A stretch of DNA of 64,000 nucleotides from Massilia rubra. Lineage in GTDB: Bacteria; Pseudomonadota; Gammaproteobacteria; Burkholderiales; Burkholderiaceae_D. Under the pieces are notes generated by a model. It did not search any database and was not told the DNA's origin. It worked only from the letters and a program-made list of their open reading frames with translations. The stretch is from positions 124,001-188,000 of the forward strand of contig NZ_VUYU01000004.1 of the NCBI RefSeq assembly GCF_011682065.1. The letters are read 5' to 3'. Position 1 is the stretch's first letter, and every line of letters starts with the position of its first letter. Position numbers and translations under genes: made by a program. Positions 44,362 through 53,800 of this stretch are shown one piece after another.

Positions 44362-44476
44362 GCATCCCGATCTGAAAAAATTCGCACCGCGCGTCAGGAA
44401 AACCCGCCGCGCGGCCATGGTTTATGTGAATATATCGTCGCTCCAGTTCGCTCACCCCCACTTGCCGAGTCCCGCC

Positions 44477-45067
44477 ATGCCAACGCCTGCCGCCAGCATC
44501 ACCCGCGCCGAACGCGCCGTCCAGAACCGCCACCGTGGCGCCGTGTTGTGGCTGACCGGCCTGTCCGGCGCCGGCAAGTCGACCGTGGCCCAAGCGCTGG
44601 CGCGGCGCCTGTTCGAGATGGACTGCCGCAGCTATGTGCTCGACGGCGACCAGCTGCGCACCGGCCTGTGCGCCGACCTCGGCTTTTCGGATGCCGCCCG
44701 CAGCGAAAACATCCGCCGCGCCGGCGAACTGGCCGCCTTGTTCGCCGACGCCGGCATGATCGTCATCTGCGCCTTCATTTCGCCCTTCGCCGATGACCGC
44801 GCACGGGCCCGGGCGCTGGTTCCCGACGGCGCTTTTCTCGAAGTGTTTTGCCAGTGCCCGCTCGCGGTGTGCGAAGAGCGCGACGTCAAGGGCTTGTACC
44901 GGCGCGCGCGCGACGGCCAGCTGGCCCAGTTCACCGGTATCTCCTCGCCCTACGAGGCGCCGGCCGCGCCCGACCTGGTGCTCGACACCGCCGGCGGCTC
45001 GGTCGACGACGCGCTGGCGTCGCTGCTGCTCCTGCTGCGCGAGCGGCGCATTGTCCATCAGTCGTAA
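44477..45067 (+). CDS. cysC: Adenylylsulfate (APS) kinase
   Basis: 196 residues from ATG 44477. P-loop GLSGAGKST (28-36), DGDQLRTGLCADLGFSDAAR, RRAGELAALFADAG, FISPFADDRARAR (phospho-serine/APS region) and VKGLYRRARDGQL, the full set for CysC. It phosphorylates APS to PAPS, the sulfate donor for sulfotransferases and for assimilation. There is no cysDN, cysH or cysJI here. It is the only plus-strand gene inside a minus-strand glycan locus that also encodes a sulfotransferase, so it is likely dedicated to that modification. Confidence 0.93.
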   Translation: MPTPAASITRAERAVQNRHRGAVLWLTGLSGAGKSTVAQALARRLFEMDCRSYVLDGDQLRTGLCADLGFSDAARSENIRRAGELAALFADAGMIVICAFISPFADDRARARALVPDGAFLEVFCQCPLAVCEERDVKGLYRRARDGQLAQFTGISSPYEAPAAPDLVLDTAGGSVDDALASLLLLLRERRIVHQS

Positions 45068-45071
45068 GCCA

Positions 45072-46001
45072 TCAGGCGTAGGCGGCGGCCGGATCGAGCT
45101 TGCGCGCATGCGCCACCGCGTACACGAAGTCGCCCGCATCGCTGTAGATATCGTCAATCGCCAGCAAGGCGGCCAGCAGGCCGTCGTCGCGCTCTTCGTC
45201 CAGGTTGGCCAGGATATCGTTCAGCGCGAGCATGTAGACAATGCCGCCGGCCGGTACCACCGCCGCATTCGGAAACACCGCCCGTACGCTGGGCAGGATG
45301 TTGGCGCTGTCGACGCACTCGCTCGGATCGGTGGCGCGCACGCCGGCGATGCTCGGGCGGCTCCTGCGCACCGGTATCAGGCACCCCGGCTGGTGCGGAT
45401 TGTCCAGGTAGCGCGCCGGCAGCATCTGGCGCACGCGCTCGGCCAGGTCGAGCTGGTGATCGCTCCATTGCATGTAGCTCGGCGCCACGCACTCGTGCAT
45501 GTAGAACAGGCCGCCGGTGTGGAGCACGCGCCGGCTCCACGCGACGGCGTCGAGGGTCGGGTTCATGTGGTGCAGGGCGTCGCGCCAGTACACCAGGTCG
45601 TATTGCCCGGACGCCGCGCCGGCGAACGGATCGGCGCTGCTGACCGAGATGCGCGCGCTCAAGCCCATGGCGGCGGCGCTGGCGTGGATTGCCGCGACCC
45701 GGCTGGCGGCGATTTCGACCAGGTCGAAGTGCTCGACCACGCCGGCTTTGAGCAATTGCAGCTCGTGGTAGGCGGCCCCGCAGCCGACCGAGACGGCGCG
45801 CGCGAAGGGGGTTCCGTCATTGTGCGCGCGCAGCAGGGCCAGGTCGCCGCCCTCGGTGCCGTCGCTGGCCACGCCCGAGATGCGCTGGTTGATGTGGCGC
45901 ACGATGGCCTTCGATTGCCACCAGCGCGTGCGCCGCGGCAAAGGCGGCGGCGCGTTCCAGTGCGCGGCGGTTTGCACGGTGTCGCTTACGACGTCATTCA
46001 T
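45072..46001 (-). CDS. Class I SAM-dependent methyltransferase
   Basis: 309 residues. SAM motif AVSVGCGAAYHELQLLKAG, acidic strand DLVEIAASRVAAI, then YDLVYWRDALHHMNPTLDAV and VLHTGGLFYMHECVAPSY. Last gene of the long minus-strand operon; its start overlaps the sulfotransferase-fusion gene by 8 bases. Methylation of a glycan residue is the likely role from context. Confidence 0.82.
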   Translation of the reverse strand: MNDVVSDTVQTAAHWNAPPPLPRRTRWWQSKAIVRHINQRISGVASDGTEGGDLALLRAHNDGTPFARAVSVGCGAAYHELQLLKAGVVEHFDLVEIAASRVAAIHASAAAMGLSARISVSSADPFAGAASGQYDLVYWRDALHHMNPTLDAVAWSRRVLHTGGLFYMHECVAPSYMQWSDHQLDLAERVRQMLPARYLDNPHQPGCLIPVRRSRPSIAGVRATDPSECVDSANILPSVRAVFPNAAVVPAGGIVYMLALNDILANLDEERDDGLLAALLAIDDIYSDAGDFVYAVAHARKLDPAAAYA

Positions 46002-48006
46002 TCGATGCTCCTTGACGGGCCTGGTCGAGCGCGGCCAGCAGCGCGCCGACCAGCGGTGGCTGCGGCGCCATCACCACCGACAGGCTGCAACCGGCGCCGA
46101 GCTGGGCCCGCACGCTGCCCGGCAAGGCCGGATGAAATTGCGGATCGCTGCCTGTGGTGAGCAGCAGGCTTGCGCCATCGACTTCGCAAAAGCGCACGGC
46201 GCGCCAGTCCTGGCCGGCATGCCCATCGGCGTCCCAGCGCCACATCAGCGCGCCCTTGGGGCTGATCAGTTCGATCGACGCCAGGCGCAGCGCCAGGATG
46301 CCGTCGGCCGGGTCGAAGCGCAGGCGCTCGATGCCGGCCACGCCATGCGGAAAGGTGAAGTGCAGCACCTGCTCGCTGCCATCGAGCACGATCGGCAGGC
46401 TGAGCGCCTGCTCTTCGCTGAAGTCCTGCTCCGGCCCGCGCCAGAACAGCTGGCTCGCCATGCGCGGCGCCGCTGCCGGCGCGCTCTGGAAGCGCAGCGG
46501 CGCCGGAGCGGCCGGCGCGCCGAACAGGGTGGCGATGTCGCCGTCAGCCGTTTTGGACTGGAATTGGTGGTAGCTGATCAAGCCGGCGTAGGAGGCGCGC
46601 TGGGCCGCGAATTGCTGGTAGTTGAGATCGGCGAGCGGATAATCGAGCACCAGGCCATTGTTCCAGATCAGCCCGACCCCGTAGTCCTCGTCCACCGTTG
46701 CGGTGAGGCCCGGATTGTGGTGGCGCAGCAGGGCGAAGGCCTTGTAGGTTTCACCGCACCAGGTGCCGGGGCTGCGTTGCGCGCTGGTCCAGGCTTCCTT
46801 TTCAGGATTGCAGTCGTGCACCACCAGTACGCCGCCCGGATTGAGCAGCGCCGGCAAGGCGCGCAGCGCATCGTCCACCGCCGGGCGCAGGTGCACCGGA
46901 TCGTAGAAAATGATGTCGAAGCGCTGCCCGGCGTGCCGCTCCAGCAGTTGCGCCAGGTCCAGGATGTCGTGCGGCGCCACCGTGGCCGCCGTGCGCAGCA
47001 GGCGCTCGGTGTTGGCCCCGTCGAGGTAATTATGTTCGGGAATATAGGCCTGGGTCTTGCTGTCGCAGGCGACTTGCCCGAAACAGCCGGAACCGTCGAA
47101 CTTGTGGTATTCAAGATAGCGCTTGAAGCCGAATTTGCGGATCAGCCGGTTGACGACGTCCGCCTTGCCCAGACGCATGGGCGTCGCCGGCCCCTGCTGG
47201 CCGGGCGTGGGCAGCGTGAGCGGCGCTAAATCGAAGAACTGGCGCCGTTCGCGCACCAGGCGCTCGAAATACACCCAGCTGTGCTCGGGGGTGATCAGCT
47301 GCGGATCGGCCAGGGTCCAGTCGTCGGCGTAGCCGAGGGCGTGCATCAGCGGGTCGAGCAGCGGCCGGTAGTGCGCCACATCGTCCCGGGTGAACCAGTG
47401 GCGCCAGTCGCCGGCGCCCTTGGTGCGCGTGACGCGCTGGTAAGTCGGATCGACCTTGGGGTCGGCCCGCACGGCAAGGCCGAGGTAGGCCGAGAGGGCG
47501 TCCAGCCGGCCCGCCACCAGGTCTTCGTAGCGCAGGATGAACCAGTCGCCGCCATGGGCGGCGGCGAACGCCGCCAGCGCCTCGTTGGCGGCGCAGGTAC
47601 GCTCCAGCAGGACCGATGGCGGGCGCAGTTGTGGAAACGCTTGCAGGGCCACCGAGGCCGGGTCCTGCTGTTTGCGTTGCAGCAGCGCGGCGATGGTGCG
47701 CAGCCAGGGGGCATCGTCCATCTGGACGCGGGACGACGCCACCAAGTACAGCAGCCGGCTGATGAGGTTATCGCGCGGGTCGCGCACCAGCAGGATGCGG
47801 CGCTCGAAGCCGGCGCCGAAGGCGGCGATGTCGTCGGCGCGCTCCTGTTCGAACAGCAGCTTGGCGGCCGTGTGCGGCGCCAGCGGCGGCAGGGTGGCGA
47901 TGCGCTCCTCGAAATGAATCACGGGCTCGCCGCCCATCGCTTGCGCCACCGCGTACAGCAGCGCCGTGGTGCCGGTCTTGGCGGCGCCGACGATCAGGCA
48001 GCGCAT
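45994..48006 (-). CDS. Sulfotransferase-methyltransferase fusion protein
   Basis: 670 residues in three parts. Residues 1-260 are a sulfotransferase: PAPS 5'-phosphosulfate loop IVGAAKTGTTALLYA at the N terminus and 3'-phosphate motif LLVRDPRDNLISRLLYL, with RYEDLVAGRLDALSAYLGL. Residues about 285-460 form a Methyltransf_24-like domain (FGFKRYLEYHK, FDIIFYDPVHLRPAVDDALR, LNPGGVLVVHDCNPEKEAW). The last about 190 residues are beta-rich, possibly carbohydrate-binding. It should sulfate and methylate a glycan or lipid. PAPS can come from the adjacent cysC. It overlaps both neighbours (8 and 13 bases). Confidence 0.82.
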   Translation of the reverse strand: MRCLIVGAAKTGTTALLYAVAQAMGGEPVIHFEERIATLPPLAPHTAAKLLFEQERADDIAAFGAGFERRILLVRDPRDNLISRLLYLVASSRVQMDDAPWLRTIAALLQRKQQDPASVALQAFPQLRPPSVLLERTCAANEALAAFAAAHGGDWFILRYEDLVAGRLDALSAYLGLAVRADPKVDPTYQRVTRTKGAGDWRHWFTRDDVAHYRPLLDPLMHALGYADDWTLADPQLITPEHSWVYFERLVRERRQFFDLAPLTLPTPGQQGPATPMRLGKADVVNRLIRKFGFKRYLEYHKFDGSGCFGQVACDSKTQAYIPEHNYLDGANTERLLRTAATVAPHDILDLAQLLERHAGQRFDIIFYDPVHLRPAVDDALRALPALLNPGGVLVVHDCNPEKEAWTSAQRSPGTWCGETYKAFALLRHHNPGLTATVDEDYGVGLIWNNGLVLDYPLADLNYQQFAAQRASYAGLISYHQFQSKTADGDIATLFGAPAAPAPLRFQSAPAAAPRMASQLFWRGPEQDFSEEQALSLPIVLDGSEQVLHFTFPHGVAGIERLRFDPADGILALRLASIELISPKGALMWRWDADGHAGQDWRAVRFCEVDGASLLLTTGSDPQFHPALPGSVRAQLGAGCSLSVVMAPQPPLVGALLAALDQARQGASNE

Positions 48007-49307
48007 TGCGCTTCTTTTTGGATCATGGATGTGCTCTCGTCAAATACGTCGCGCGGGTGCAGCCAGCGCACGCAGGAAAAATCGGCGGTGACGGCCAGCA
48101 GCCGCTCGAGGAAGCGCCAGGTGCCATCAAGCATGACGCGGTGGTGGCTGAGGATGCCGATCGGCTCGCTCAACTGGCCGGTGCGGCGCATCTGCAAAAT
48201 CGCCACCAGGCGCCCGACCAGCGCGGCCGGCTCGCGCACGCCGGCGCCGTTGCGCCAGTCGACGATGTCGAGGTGGGTATCGACGCGCACCAGCCCATCG
48301 ACCGGGGTATACGGCTCGGACAGGTATTGCGACACGCCGTAGAGGCCGAGCGCCGGCAGGCGCGCCGCCAGCGCCGGCGCCAGCTTGTTCCAGGGCGGCA
48401 CCATGACCGGCATGAAGCGTTCGCCGAACAGCTCGCGCATGCGTTCGCTGCCGCGCACCAGGTCCGCTTCGGCCTCCACCGCTTCGCGCGCCGCCCCGAA
48501 TTCGCCGTTGGGCTGGTCCGGCGCCGCATGGTTGGTGTGATTCCAGCCGTGCTGGCAAAAGGCCAGGGTCGGCATGCCGTCTTCGGTGGCGCGCGCCAGG
48601 GCGGCGTCGGCCTGGGCGGGAATGACCGCCACCAGCACCGGCGCGGCGTGGCGCTGCGAGAGCGCGGCCAGGCGGCGCAGGGCGGGGCTGTCGGCGACCA
48701 GGTCGTCGTCGCGCCACCACAAACCGCACTCCAGTTCTTCAGCTTCCCAGCACGCCAGTTCGGCGCGCAGCGGTGCGAACGGGTCCTCGACCACGCGCGC
48801 CGCCACCGCGGCCTGGCCGTGGCGCGCCTGCAGATACGGCAGCCAGCGCGCCGCGTCGGCGCCATCGCGCAGCAGCAGGCTGGCGGCCAGGCGCGCCGGG
48901 CTGCCCGGGTCGGCCACGTCCATGGCGATCACCGAACAGGGCGCGCAGTGCAAGGCCAGCAAGCCGGCCAGGGCGGCGCCATCGCCACCAAGGTACACGA
49001 CGCCGCGCGCCGAGACCCTGTCGAGCGCTTCGACCACGTCCGCCGGCTCGGCGAGGGCCAGGTCGGGCGCCGTGGCGCGCCCGGCGAACCAGCGTTCATC
49101 GAGGCCGTGCGGGGCGGGCGCGGGCGCCAGCGTGCGCCAGGCCAGCAAGCCATGCGGGAGCGCCTGGAAGACGCTGCGCATCACCCTCTGGCGCGCGCTG
49201 CTGGCGCACACCGGGCAAAGCGCGTCGTGCGCCTCGCGCATGCCGGCCCCGCACAGGTTGCAGTGCGCGTCGGCGAGCTGGCAGGCCGGCGTCGGCTCGC
49301 GCATCAT
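47994..49307 (-). CDS. Zinc-knuckle polysaccharide deacetylase-like protein
   Basis: 437 residues. N-terminal Cys4 knuckle CNLCGAG ... CPVCASSARQR (about 16-41), a middle region that may be a degenerate methyltransferase (about 45-165), then a NodB-like deacetylase of the variant type (about 180-430) with WWRDDDLVA, CQHGWNHTNHA, VPPWNKLAP and GILSHHRVM in place of the classic TFDD/HxxxH motifs. Likely removes N-acetyl groups from a glycan. Start overlaps the preceding gene by ATGA, and its end overlaps the sulfotransferase gene by 13 bases. Confidence 0.75.
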   Translation of the reverse strand: MMREPTPACQLADAHCNLCGAGMREAHDALCPVCASSARQRVMRSVFQALPHGLLAWRTLAPAPAPHGLDERWFAGRATAPDLALAEPADVVEALDRVSARGVVYLGGDGAALAGLLALHCAPCSVIAMDVADPGSPARLAASLLLRDGADAARWLPYLQARHGQAAVAARVVEDPFAPLRAELACWEAEELECGLWWRDDDLVADSPALRRLAALSQRHAAPVLVAVIPAQADAALARATEDGMPTLAFCQHGWNHTNHAAPDQPNGEFGAAREAVEAEADLVRGSERMRELFGERFMPVMVPPWNKLAPALAARLPALGLYGVSQYLSEPYTPVDGLVRVDTHLDIVDWRNGAGVREPAALVGRLVAILQMRRTGQLSEPIGILSHHRVMLDGTWRFLERLLAVTADFSCVRWLHPRDVFDESTSMIQKEAQCAA

Positions 49308-50812
49308 GGCAGCTGTTCGTCGACGATGACCAGGGCCGGGTCCCAGGCCAGCAGCCAGGCGCGCACGCGCGCGATATCGGCCGCATCCTTGGCGAACAGG
49401 TGGGCCACGTCGGAAGCGCCGGTGACCGGGTCAATGCCTTGCACGGCCAGCATGCCCATGCCCTTGCCGGCGCAGCCGAAGCGCTGGTACACGTCGCGCC
49501 CGTAGCGGTGCACATTGGCGTAGCGGTCGACCGGAACGTCGAAGTCTTCGGTCACGGCGCGCAGCTGGCTGCCGCCGAAACCGATGTGCAGCAGTCCGCG
49601 CGGCGACAGGACGCGGTGCATCTCGTCGAAGGCGGCCAGGTCGCGCGGAATGCATTCGAGCACGTGGCTGACGGTGAGGTAGTCGTAGCTGCCGTCCGGG
49701 CGCGCGATGGCCTGGATGTCGAGGCTGCCGGGGCCGTCGTACACCGACACTTCATGGCTGCGGAACCAGGCCGGGTTGTGCGCCGGGTCCGGGCTGAACT
49801 GAAGGCTGCGGCGCCAGTCGAGAAAGCCGACCGGCATGGCCTGCATCATGTGGCGCACCACGCGCTGGCGCTCCAGCGCGCCGCAGTTTTGGCAGCAGGG
49901 AGGCGCGCCGGTGCTGGCCAGGCGCCCGGCCGGGCCGGGGCCGAAGGCGCTGCCGCCGCAGATGTTGCAGGCGGGTGCGGCCGGCGTAGGCGCAGGCGGC
50001 GCCAGCGCTTCCGCTGGTGCGGGCGGGTCCAGCTCCTGCGCGGGCGCGCCCTGGCGGCGCAGCACGAACCAGTCCTGGAACTCGCCGTCGTTGGGGTCGC
50101 CCAGCCAGCTGCCCGGGTGGTGCGATGCGACGGTCCAGCCTTCCTCGGCGAACACCTGGCGCAGGAAGGCGTCCTTGTAGGCGATCACATGCAGCGGCTC
50201 GGCCGGGTTGTGGATGAAGGCGTGCGGGGAAATCTGCTCGGTCAGCCGGTAGCGCATCGCCGGGTGCTGGGTAAGCAGCGAAAAATCGTCCGGCAGGCGG
50301 AAAAAGGTGGCAAGCCACTTGCCGTCCGGGCGCACCAGCGGGCCGATGCGGCGCAGGTAGTGGCGGATGTCGTCCTCGTACATATGCGTAAACACCGAAA
50401 ACGAGGTGACGCAGTCGAAGCTGGCCTCGGCATAAGGCAGCGTGATGTCTTCGAACGGCAGGCCGCCCGGATTGTAGCGGGCGTTATGCACGTTGGCGAA
50501 GTCGAAATCGTAGCGGGCGGCGTCGTGCGCTTGCGCAAAGTTGCGCTTGAGCCAGTCGACTTGCGTGGACAAAATGTCGAAGCCGCGGTAGCTGCCGCGA
50601 AATCCGGCGCGCCGCAACCCGTACGCCAGGCGGCCGTAGCCGCAGCCGACGTCGAGCAGGTCGCAGCCCAGGTCGACATTGTGACTGAGCACGGTGCGGC
50701 ACAGGTGGTCGCAGATCGGCAAGAATGACTCGTCGGTCTCGGCCATGAAGCGCAGCCTGGCCGGTGGCAGCGGCGGCTGGAGCGCCGTGTCGGCGTTCAG
50801 GACGGCGCTCAT
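49304..50812 (-). CDS. Double methyltransferase with internal zinc knuckle
   Basis: 502 residues. The N-terminal class I methyltransferase (about 20-200) has DLLDVGCGYGRLAYGLRRAG, YRGFDI and DCVTSFSVFTHM. After a Pro/Ala linker (about 260-282) follow a Cys4 knuckle CNICGG ... CQNCGALERQR and a second methyltransferase-like domain with HVLECIPRDLAAFDEMHRVL and LSPRGLLHIGFGG. The second half is homologous to the protein at 43726-44361, so a duplicated module was fused here. ATGA overlaps with both neighbours show strict co-translation. Confidence 0.78.
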   Translation of the reverse strand: MSAVLNADTALQPPLPPARLRFMAETDESFLPICDHLCRTVLSHNVDLGCDLLDVGCGYGRLAYGLRRAGFRGSYRGFDILSTQVDWLKRNFAQAHDAARYDFDFANVHNARYNPGGLPFEDITLPYAEASFDCVTSFSVFTHMYEDDIRHYLRRIGPLVRPDGKWLATFFRLPDDFSLLTQHPAMRYRLTEQISPHAFIHNPAEPLHVIAYKDAFLRQVFAEEGWTVASHHPGSWLGDPNDGEFQDWFVLRRQGAPAQELDPPAPAEALAPPAPTPAAPACNICGGSAFGPGPAGRLASTGAPPCCQNCGALERQRVVRHMMQAMPVGFLDWRRSLQFSPDPAHNPAWFRSHEVSVYDGPGSLDIQAIARPDGSYDYLTVSHVLECIPRDLAAFDEMHRVLSPRGLLHIGFGGSQLRAVTEDFDVPVDRYANVHRYGRDVYQRFGCAGKGMGMLAVQGIDPVTGASDVAHLFAKDAADIARVRAWLLAWDPALVIVDEQLP

Positions 50813-53800
50813 GCGGCCTCCACGGCGGCAACGGGCGCGCTGGCGGCGACGGTGTCGGGCGCCAGCCGTGCGACGACCTGCAAGATGTCGTCGACGCGGT
50901 GCTGGAAAGTATGATTGGCGATGATCAGTTCACGCAAGCGTTTGCCTCCCCTGTCAGTTTTTGCTTTGCCGCGCTGTAGCCTGGCGACCCCGGCCGCCAG
51001 ATTTTCCGGCGTGTTGTAGTAATGTACAGCATCGCCGAACAGCGCGCGGCACGCTTGCATATCGTCGCTGACGATGGTCGCGCCGCAGGCGCCGGCGTCG
51101 AACAGGCGGTTCGACACGAATCCCTGGTCGCGCATGTCGCTCCAGTGGTCGTTGAGCACCACCTTGGCGGCCGAATAGTAATGCCGCAGGCGTGCGTTGG
51201 GAATATAGGTCTGGCGCACCATCTGCGGCGGCAGGATGCCTTCCCACAGGCCGCCGTACACGGCCAGGTCGACCCCGCCGGCCAGCGCGTACTGCACCAC
51301 CTCGCGCAGCTGGCCGCGCGAATTGCCGACGAAAATCACCTCCGGCACATCGAGTTCCTCGTCAAGCTCCGGATAGAACAGCGCCGGGTCGGTGCATTGC
51401 AGCAGCGGGCTGACCTGGTCGCCCATGCGCTCGCCCAGCCAGGCCGCAAAGCTGTTCGAAGCCACGAACGCATGGTCGTATTGCTGCAGTTCGGTCACGG
51501 TCACATCGTCCGGATGGCTGATCAGCCACGCCAGGTTGATGGCGGTCGGCTGCGGCTGGTACTGGGACAGCCCGCGCAGCACGATCACCACGTCGTCGGC
51601 GGCGGTGAGACCGCAGTACCAGTCGGGCAGGATGTCGATCCGGGCCACGTGCCCGCGTTTTTCCAGGGCGCGCTTGATGCCCAGCGCGAAGTGCCAGTCG
51701 CCCCATTGCTCGCGCTGGTCCATGGACGGCACCCCGATCTTGATCGCAAAGCGCAAGGTGTGCCGAAGCAGGCCGCGCAGGCCGTCGCGGAAGGTGGCGG
51801 CGCGCACGTCGTAGGTGTGCTTTTCCAGCACCTCCCGATGCAGCCTGGCGGCGAGCGCCTCGCGTTCCTCGTCGTTGTCGAGGTAATGGCGCAGCAGGGC
51901 CTGGAGTTGCTGCTCGTCGTCGAAGGCCGGCAGCAGGCCGGGGAACAGTTCCTCGGCGCCGCCACGGCAGTTGGTCAGCACCAGCTTGCCGGTAGCCAAG
52001 GCGTCGAACACGCGCGAATTGAGCGAGTTCCAGTTGCGCGTGACCGGGTGGCTGTCGTCGAGCACGATCTTGGCGGAGTTGTAGATTTCGGGCAGCGCCG
52101 CGTACGGCACCGCGCCGCGCCAGTGGGCCTTCCAGTCGGGCCGGTCTTGCCAGCCGTGGCCGTAGATGGCGAAGCGGTAGCGCTCGCGCGCCAGGTCTTG
52201 CAGGCCGATCGCTTCGCGCTCGGCGCCCCAGTAGCTGCCGGTAAACGTGACGTCGCTGGCGTGTTCGGGCGCCGCCGGCAGCGGCTTGAAGCGGGCGGCG
52301 TTGGCCGCGATCGGCAGCAGGGTCGCTTCGATGCCGGTGGCCTCGCGCAGATGGGCGATCGCTTTCTGCGACGACGCAAACACCAACTGGTAGGCTTGCA
52401 GGTGCGGGGCGTCGATCCACTGGTCGACCCGGTTGCGCACCCAGGCCACCGTGACCAGGCCCGGATTGGCTTCGCTGATTTTTTCGATGGCGTAATCGTG
52501 GCGCATCACCACCAGCACGTCGGTGCCGGGTAACTGGTGGGTTGGCATGGACGCGAACATGACTTCCCAGCCGTACAGGCGGTGCAGCGCCTCGCCCAGT
52601 TCCAGCGCCGTGAAAAAGTCGCCGGCCGGGGTGCTGATGGCGGTGGCGGTGACGGCGATGGTGACCCGCAGCGGGGCCGGGCGCCACATGGTGTCGCCCT
52701 CGACCAGCGAGCGCAGGATGGTGCGGGTCAGCTGGCGTCCGTAGCGCCCGATGTACAGGTTGCGGTTATTCGCATGCAGCTTGGCCGAGTACATTTTCTG
52801 GTGCGCGCCGGCGCGGATCTTGGAGTCGCGCGTGGCGCTGCGGTTGTGCAGCGCCACGGCGGCGGTATCGCACAGCACGGCCTTGCCCAGGCTCAGGCGC
52901 AGGGCCAGGCACAGGTCCACGTCTTCCATGCCGTAGACATAGCCTTCGTAAAAGCCGCCGACGGCCTTGAATTCCTCGGCGCGGCACATCAGCAGGGCGG
53001 CGGTGGCCACCGGCAGGTCGTAGCAGCCGGCCAGGTCGGCGTGCGGCTGCTCGCCGATTTCCATCGGCGCGTAATAGCGCTGGCCCTTGCCGGCCAGGGT
53101 GTCGACCTTGAACTGTACGCCCTGGTGATGGGTGACGTAGCGCCAGGCGTCGGCCCCGCTGGCGAGCGGCTCGAGCAGCTTCAGGCCGACCGCGCCGACC
53201 TGCGGATCGTCGAGGTGTTCGCGCATCACCGCCAGGCAGTCGTGCAGCATGACCAGGTCGTTGTTGGCGAAGACCAGGTAGCGCCCGCGCGCCAGGGCGG
53301 CGCCGTAGTTATTCGAGGCCGCGAACGAAAAATTGACGCCGCGCGCCAGGATGCGCAAGGGCAACCGGTCGGCATAGTCGGCCGCCACGGCCAGGCTGGC
53401 GTCGACCGAGCCGTGGTCGATCAGCAGCAGTTCGTAGTCGTGCAGCCAGTCGATGCGCAACATCGATTCGAGCAGGTCGCGCAGGATGGTGGCGCCGTTC
53501 CAGTTCAGGACGATGATCGAGATCAGCGGCGTGCCGGGTTCCGCCAGCGGCGCCGGCAGGCGCGCGCGCCGGCCCTGCCACAGTTGCGGCGGCGCGCGGT
53601 GGCTGTAGTGGCCGTCCGGCAGGGGCGCGATCTGGCGCCCGAAAAAGTCGACCAGCGGGAAGCGCAGGCTGTCGTTCTCGATCTTGAGGCCGAGGCCGCC
53701 TTCGACGATCACGGCCCGGATCTTGCGCTGGGCGCCGTTCATCAGGTGGGTCGGGAACCTGAACAGGAAGGCATGGTGGCCATGCCGGTTGTCGCTGCGC

